Positions 7,503 to 10,616 of a stretch of DNA of 10,616 bases are shown one piece after another. The notes beneath the pieces were generated by a model, which was not told the DNA's origin, did not search any database, and worked only from the letters and a program-made list of their open reading frames with translations. This DNA comes from Hyphomicrobiales bacterium (GTDB lineage: Bacteria > Pseudomonadota > Alphaproteobacteria > Rhizobiales > HXMU1428-3), in contig JAJFHW010000245.1 of the NCBI GenBank assembly GCA_021775385.1, forward strand, positions 1 to 10,616, in the 5' to 3' direction. The number at the start of each line of letters is the position of its first letter. Positions within the stretch are counted from its first letter, which is position 1. Position numbers and translations under genes: made by a program.

Positions 7503-8036
7503 ATGCAACATTATGTCCTGGCATTAAGCTTAAGTTTAATGTGCTTTGTTTCATTATTTTTCATTTCAGCCGTAATGGCATCTGGAAATAAAAAAACATT
7601 TTCTTCTCCAGAAGAAAAAAGAAAAAAATATATTTGGGCAATGTTCTTCATAGGGATCGTCGTCACATTTACCTCGCTTTGGCAGTATCCCCACACAATC
7701 TCCAAGTCCGTACATGCTCAGGCAATCAATGTAACCGGTGCTCAGTGGTACTGGGAGATCGATAAAGAAAAAGTCTTACTGAATAAGCCTGTTGTTTTCA
7801 ACGTCCATACCTCAGACGTTAATCACGGGATGGGCGTTTTAGATTCTGATGGCAAGCTTATATTTCAAACCCAGGCTATGCCAGGATATGTCAATAGAAT
7901 TGAGCACGTATTCACAAAACCTGGCGAGTATAAAGTTATTTGCTTGGAGTTTTGCGGTGTGTCTCATCATGACATGATCACAGAGTTTCAGGTCGTGGAA
8001 AAAGTTGTGGCGCAGAAGGAAAACAAAAATGATTAA
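7503..8036 (+). CDS. norS: CuA-binding subunit II of heme-copper NO reductase (NorS-type; COX2 family)
   Basis: This electron-entry subunit is membrane-anchored with a periplasmic cupredoxin domain. Counting from ATG 7503 it has 177 residues. Two membrane helices (about 4-24 and 43-61) are followed by the COX2 fold with its aromatic stretch QWYWE (81-85). The CuA ligands are complete: H108 in VNHGMG, then C147, E149, C151, H155 and M158 in CLEFCGVSHHDM. It should accept electrons from a c-type cytochrome or another periplasmic donor and pass them to the catalytic subunit. An ATG at 7476 would add nine residues but lies inside the operator and has no ribosome site. ATG 7503 has AGAGG five bases upstream and is preferred. 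The 3' end overlaps the next gene by 8 bases, so the two are translationally coupled. COX2 of an unusual cytochrome oxidase is the alternative; the catalytic subunit decides between them. Confidence 0.85.
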   Translation: MQHYVLALSLSLMCFVSLFFISAVMASGNKKTFSSPEEKRKKYIWAMFFIGIVVTFTSLWQYPHTISKSVHAQAINVTGAQWYWEIDKEKVLLNKPVVFNVHTSDVNHGMGVLDSDGKLIFQTQAMPGYVNRIEHVFTKPGEYKVICLEFCGVSHHDMITEFQVVEKVVAQKENKND

Positions 8037-9468
8037 GCCATCTCATGAACCCCACTCTAATTTAATTAAATTCACCATGCTTCTAGCTGGTGCTGTCCTC
8101 TTATTGATGATGATTATTGGCTTGTTGATGCGAGCAGCACAAGGCGATTTAATCGAGATCGATCCAGCTATTTTTTATCAACTTATGACAGCTCATGGAG
8201 CAGGCATGGTTGGAGCAGCATCTTTAACAGGTGCAGCGATCATGTGGTACTTCGTTAGCCGATATGTTTTTCTTCTTAAAGAAGTCTTTGTTGTTTTTCT
8301 GACATTGTTTTTATTCGGTGTATTATTCATTCTAGGGAGTATCTCTTTAGGGCAGTTTGGGGCAGGTTGGACTTTCCTTTTCCCCTTGCCAGCCATTTCA
8401 GGGGGAGCATGGGAAACAGGGGCAGCCGCAGCTTTTATCATTGGGCTAATACTAATCGGTGTCGGGTTTCTTCTAATGAATTTAGAAGTCGGCCGTAAAG
8501 TAATCTCTGCCTTTGATGGGATTGGTGGAGCTCTGGCCTGGCCTGTAATTTCAGGGAAGGTAACACCAGATGATGCCCCGCCACCAGCAATTGTCGCAAG
8601 CATGGCTACCATTATTTTTAATACAATAGGTATTGTGGTTGGCGCTGCCGTTTTAGTCTCCAGCCTTATTAATCTATATGTTCCAGCCTTTGAAGTTGAC
8701 GCGCTTCTTGCTAAAAATATGATTTACTTTTTTGGCCATGTTTTCATTAATGCAACCATCTATATGGCGGTTGTCGCGGTATATGAAATCATTCCGGAAT
8801 ATACAGGAAAACCTTGGAAAACATCGCGCATCTTTGCAATTGCCTGGTCTGCTATTTTATTATTTGTCATGGCCGTTTACCCCCATCACCTGTTGCAAGA
8901 TACTGTGATGCCAGCCTGGGCTTTAATCATGGGGCAGATAGTCTCTTATCTATCAGGCATACCATTACTAACAGTCACAGCCTTTTCTCTTTGCGTATAT
9001 TTAAGAGGCTCAAATATTAAATGGGATCTAGCATCCGCTTTATTAGTGCTTGGTGTTGCTGGGTGGTCAGTTGGTGTTGTGCCCGCAATAATAGATGGCA
9101 TGATCTCAGTAAATAAAATTATGCACAATACCCAGTGGGTGCCGGGGCATTTTCATATTTACTTATTGCTCGGTGAAGTGGCCATGAGTTTTGGCTTTAT
9201 GGCTTACCTGATTAAAGAAGCAAAATCATCGGAATTCCAAATGATTGATAAAACCGCATTTGGAGTATATCTCGCAGGTGGCATCGGCTTTACTCTTATG
9301 TTCCTGGTATCTGGTGCGATGTCTGTTCCAAGAAGGTGGGCTGTCCATGCTGAAGAATGGCTTTTGCAAGATCGTATCGCAACAGCTTTTGCACTGTTAG
9401 TTATCGTAGGAGCTTTAATCTTCGTGGTGAGATATATAATCGGCATTTCAACATATAGAAGGACTTAA
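8029..9468 (+). CDS. norY: Heme-copper oxidase superfamily subunit I lacking the active-site Tyr: probable sNOR catalytic subunit NorY
   Basis: This integral membrane catalytic subunit has 479 residues and about 12 helices. All six metal-binding histidines are visible: H56 (TAHGAGM) for low-spin heme, H237 (FFGHVFINATIY) plus H286/H287 (YPHHLL) for CuB, and H374/H376 (VPGHFHIYLL) for the two hemes. In O2-reducing A- and B-type oxidases the residue four after the first CuB His is the crosslinked Tyr (H-P-E-V-Y). Here it is N241 (H-V-F-I-N). The Glu of cNOR/qNOR at that site is also absent. Loss of this Tyr, with the norS-norY-senC-orf order, points to sNOR, which would reduce NO to N2O. A Glu (E383) follows the HFH helix motif where oxidases usually have Ala. 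ATG 8029 with AAGGA 8 bases upstream is chosen; TTG 8005 has no such site. Activity is inferred from residues and context. Confidence 0.85.
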   Translation: MIKPSHEPHSNLIKFTMLLAGAVLLLMMIIGLLMRAAQGDLIEIDPAIFYQLMTAHGAGMVGAASLTGAAIMWYFVSRYVFLLKEVFVVFLTLFLFGVLFILGSISLGQFGAGWTFLFPLPAISGGAWETGAAAAFIIGLILIGVGFLLMNLEVGRKVISAFDGIGGALAWPVISGKVTPDDAPPPAIVASMATIIFNTIGIVVGAAVLVSSLINLYVPAFEVDALLAKNMIYFFGHVFINATIYMAVVAVYEIIPEYTGKPWKTSRIFAIAWSAILLFVMAVYPHHLLQDTVMPAWALIMGQIVSYLSGIPLLTVTAFSLCVYLRGSNIKWDLASALLVLGVAGWSVGVVPAIIDGMISVNKIMHNTQWVPGHFHIYLLLGEVAMSFGFMAYLIKEAKSSEFQMIDKTAFGVYLAGGIGFTLMFLVSGAMSVPRRWAVHAEEWLLQDRIATAFALLVIVGALIFVVRYIIGISTYRRT

Positions 9469-9474
9469 ATTCGA

Positions 9475-10110
9475 ATGAGTGCCTTCAAAGTAAATATTGT
9501 CATCATTCTTATCGGTTCGCTCGTCTTATGGTTCACAACAGATGGGTTGCAAGCCCTGACCAGTGAAGGTGCAAGACGACTACAGGTTACAAAGCTGAGA
9601 CCAATGATGCCAAATATTACTTTGGAGACAATGTCAGGTGCTTATACAAGACTACAAAGTGAAAACGAACATATAACTATTGTCGAGTTTATATACACAA
9701 CATGCCCGTTTATCTGCCAGGCCGGCGGTGACCATCTAGCTCGCTTACAGCATGAAATCAAAAAGAAAAAACTACAGGATAAAATTCGGATTTTTTCAAT
9801 TAGCTTCGATCCTCTAAAAGATAATATAGAAGAACTATCTTATTACGCTAAGCGCCATAATGCAGATGGGATTGTATGGACGATTGCAAGACCAAAGGTT
9901 GAGGATTTACCAGACTTACTAAAGGCATTTGGCATTATCGTAATACCGGATGAAGATGGAGGCTATGTCCATAATTCTGCGATGCATATCATTGATCAAC
10001 GGGGGAACTTAATATCCATTCTCGATAGTAATGATGTTCAAGGAGCGTTGAAAACCATTGAGCGAATGCTCCAAGGTATGCGAATGCTCCAAGTTGAGCG
10101 GACACGCTAA
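9475..10110 (+). CDS. senC: SCO1/SenC family copper chaperone
   Basis: This periplasmic, membrane-anchored thioredoxin-fold protein delivers copper to, or keeps reduced, the CuA site of COX2-type subunits. In 211 residues it has one N-terminal membrane helix (about 7-21) and then a SCO domain with the copper-binding CPFIC motif (C77, C81) and the distal His H166 in YVHNSAMHIID. The complete Cys-Cys-His set predicts a functional chaperone, whose natural client here is the NorS-type CuA subunit two genes upstream. Its start is 6 bases after the norY stop, with AAGGA about 11 bases upstream. The C-terminus holds an 18-bp tandem duplication (10062-10097) that repeats RMLQ; this tail lies after the conserved domain. 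The TAA stop shares its last A with the ATG of the next gene. Confidence 0.93.
   Translation: MSAFKVNIVIILIGSLVLWFTTDGLQALTSEGARRLQVTKLRPMMPNITLETMSGAYTRLQSENEHITIVEFIYTTCPFICQAGGDHLARLQHEIKKKKLQDKIRIFSISFDPLKDNIEELSYYAKRHNADGIVWTIARPKVEDLPDLLKAFGIIVIPDEDGGYVHNSAMHIIDQRGNLISILDSNDVQGALKTIERMLQGMRMLQVERTR
10062..10097 (+). repeat. 18-bp tandem duplication at the 3' end of senC
   Basis: GCGAATGCTCCAAGGTAT (10062-10079) is followed at once by GCGAATGCTCCAAGTTGA (10080-10097). The first 14 bases are identical. In protein this duplicates RMLQ in an amphipathic C-terminal tail. It keeps frame and looks like slippage. Confidence 0.75.
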
Positions 10111-10616
10111 TGATAGATGGTAAAATAAAAATATTAATCTCATCTCTTATATTTACATTTTGCATTCTCTCAAGAGGAGCATTAGAGAAGCTCCCAATTA
10201 CCCATATATTAATTCAATTGCCCTTGTTGATTTGTGTCGGCTATCTTTTGGTAGAAGAAAAATTTTTGAGAATTGGTGAGTGGAACAAGATTAGTGAGTG
10301 GAATAAAGGAGGGTGCGCGTCTCTTTTAATCGCAATTTTTACCATCGCTTATTGGATGTTGCCCAGATCAATAGATGCCGCAATATCTTCAGTCACTATG
10401 GAATTGCTCAAATTTCTCACGGTGCCATTACTAATAGGTGTTTCCTTGAAGTTAGGATGGGGAAGGGCACATCCAATCTTAAAAGGGTTTCTAAAAGCTC
10501 AAGCCATCTCCATGTTAGGAGTGGCAGCCTTTATATATATCCACGCGCCAATTCGAATTTGTAACTCCTATTTAGAAAATGCTCAGCAAGATCTGGGGTA
10601 TGGGTTTTTATATACA
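10110..10616 (+). CDS. Multi-spanning membrane protein of the norSY-senC cluster (orf1/orfZ position), 3' truncated by window
   Basis: The frame opens at an ATG overlapping the senC stop (TAATG) and stays open for 169 codons to the window edge, so translation is probably coupled to senC. The product starts MIDGKIKILISSLIF and has about five predicted membrane helices (roughly 7-22, 30-48, 69-84, 98-116 and 130-145). A segment RICNSYLENAQQDLGYG then lies after the last helix. I recognise no domain of known function. The position is that of orf1/orfZ in norSY-senC-orf1 clusters, so a role in sNOR assembly or as an accessory subunit is a reasonable inference, not shown. An 18-bp tandem repeat inside it (10272-10307) encodes the doubled motif EWNK. 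Trp codons are all TGG. Confidence 0.75.
   Translation, partial: MIDGKIKILISSLIFTFCILSRGALEKLPITHILIQLPLLICVGYLLVEEKFLRIGEWNKISEWNKGGCASLLIAIFTIAYWMLPRSIDAAISSVTMELLKFLTVPLLIGVSLKLGWGRAHPILKGFLKAQAISMLGVAAFIYIHAPIRICNSYLENAQQDLGYGFLYT
10272..10307 (+). repeat. 18-bp tandem duplication in the terminal membrane-protein gene
   Basis: ATTGGTGAGTGGAACAAG (10272-10289) is followed directly by ATTAGTGAGTGGAATAAA (10290-10307), with three differences. It encodes IGEWNK then ISEWNK in a polar loop between predicted helices 2 and 3, and keeps the frame. Confidence 0.7.

Noticed and set aside
8193..8612. 139-codon antisense frame inside the subunit I gene
   Set aside because: It is entirely within a gene with clear catalytic motifs on the other strand, and its Pro/Ala-rich translation is a typical shadow.
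7503..9468. Ordinary aa3- or ba3-type cytochrome c oxidase subunits II and I
   Set aside because: The histidine set fits, but the crosslinked Tyr is replaced by Asn and the operon order matches norSY-senC-orf1, so a simple O2-reductase label is not supported.
8029..9468. cNOR or qNOR catalytic subunit (NorB)
   Set aside because: NorB has a Glu-bearing H-L-W-V-E type motif and a NorC or fused cytochrome/quinol partner. Here the motif is H-V-F-I-N and the partner is a CuA subunit.

Overview
The window looks like chromosomal DNA of a moderately AT-rich Gram-negative bacterium, most likely a proteobacterium. The class cannot be fixed from the sequence. Genes are tightly packed and no tRNA, rRNA, CRISPR array or insertion sequence was seen. 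Two divergent gene blocks are separated by a dense regulatory region near 7.2-7.5 kb.

Left block, minus strand (1-7207). A small DUF1971 (YeaR-like) cupin gene lies at 6920-7207. After a gene-poor stretch comes a full-length aconitase B gene (acnB, 3447-6233). A second gap is followed by a DUF2339 multi-spanning membrane protein gene that starts at 3013 and runs off the left edge. The DUF2339 gene is split by one in-frame TGA at 1343-1345. The same frame stays open for the remaining 447 codons to position 1 and still reads as DUF2339 sequence, so this is a nonsense codon (mutation, sequencing error or readthrough) and not a true gene end.

Right block, plus strand (7503-10616). Four overlapping or closely spaced genes form one operon: a CuA-bearing subunit II, a heme-copper oxidase subunit I, a SCO/SenC copper chaperone and a multi-spanning membrane protein cut by the window edge. 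The order matches the norSY-senC-orf1 (orfZ) cluster known from ammonia-oxidising bacteria, which encodes the sNOR type of nitric oxide reductase. Subunit I keeps all six metal-binding histidines but has Asn where O2-reducing oxidases have the His-crosslinked Tyr (H237, then N241). This favours NO reduction over O2 reduction.

The intergenic region 7208-7502 holds a good sigma-70-type promoter for the operon and two 11-1-11 dyads that resemble NsrR (NO-sensing Rrf2 family) operators. One of them overlaps the -10 element and the predicted transcription start. DUF1971 YeaR is itself an NO/nitrate-induced, NsrR-controlled gene in E. coli. The most economical reading is a divergent NO-responsive locus: an sNOR operon plus a YeaR-like cupin under an NsrR-type repressor. 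The regulator gene itself is not in the window.
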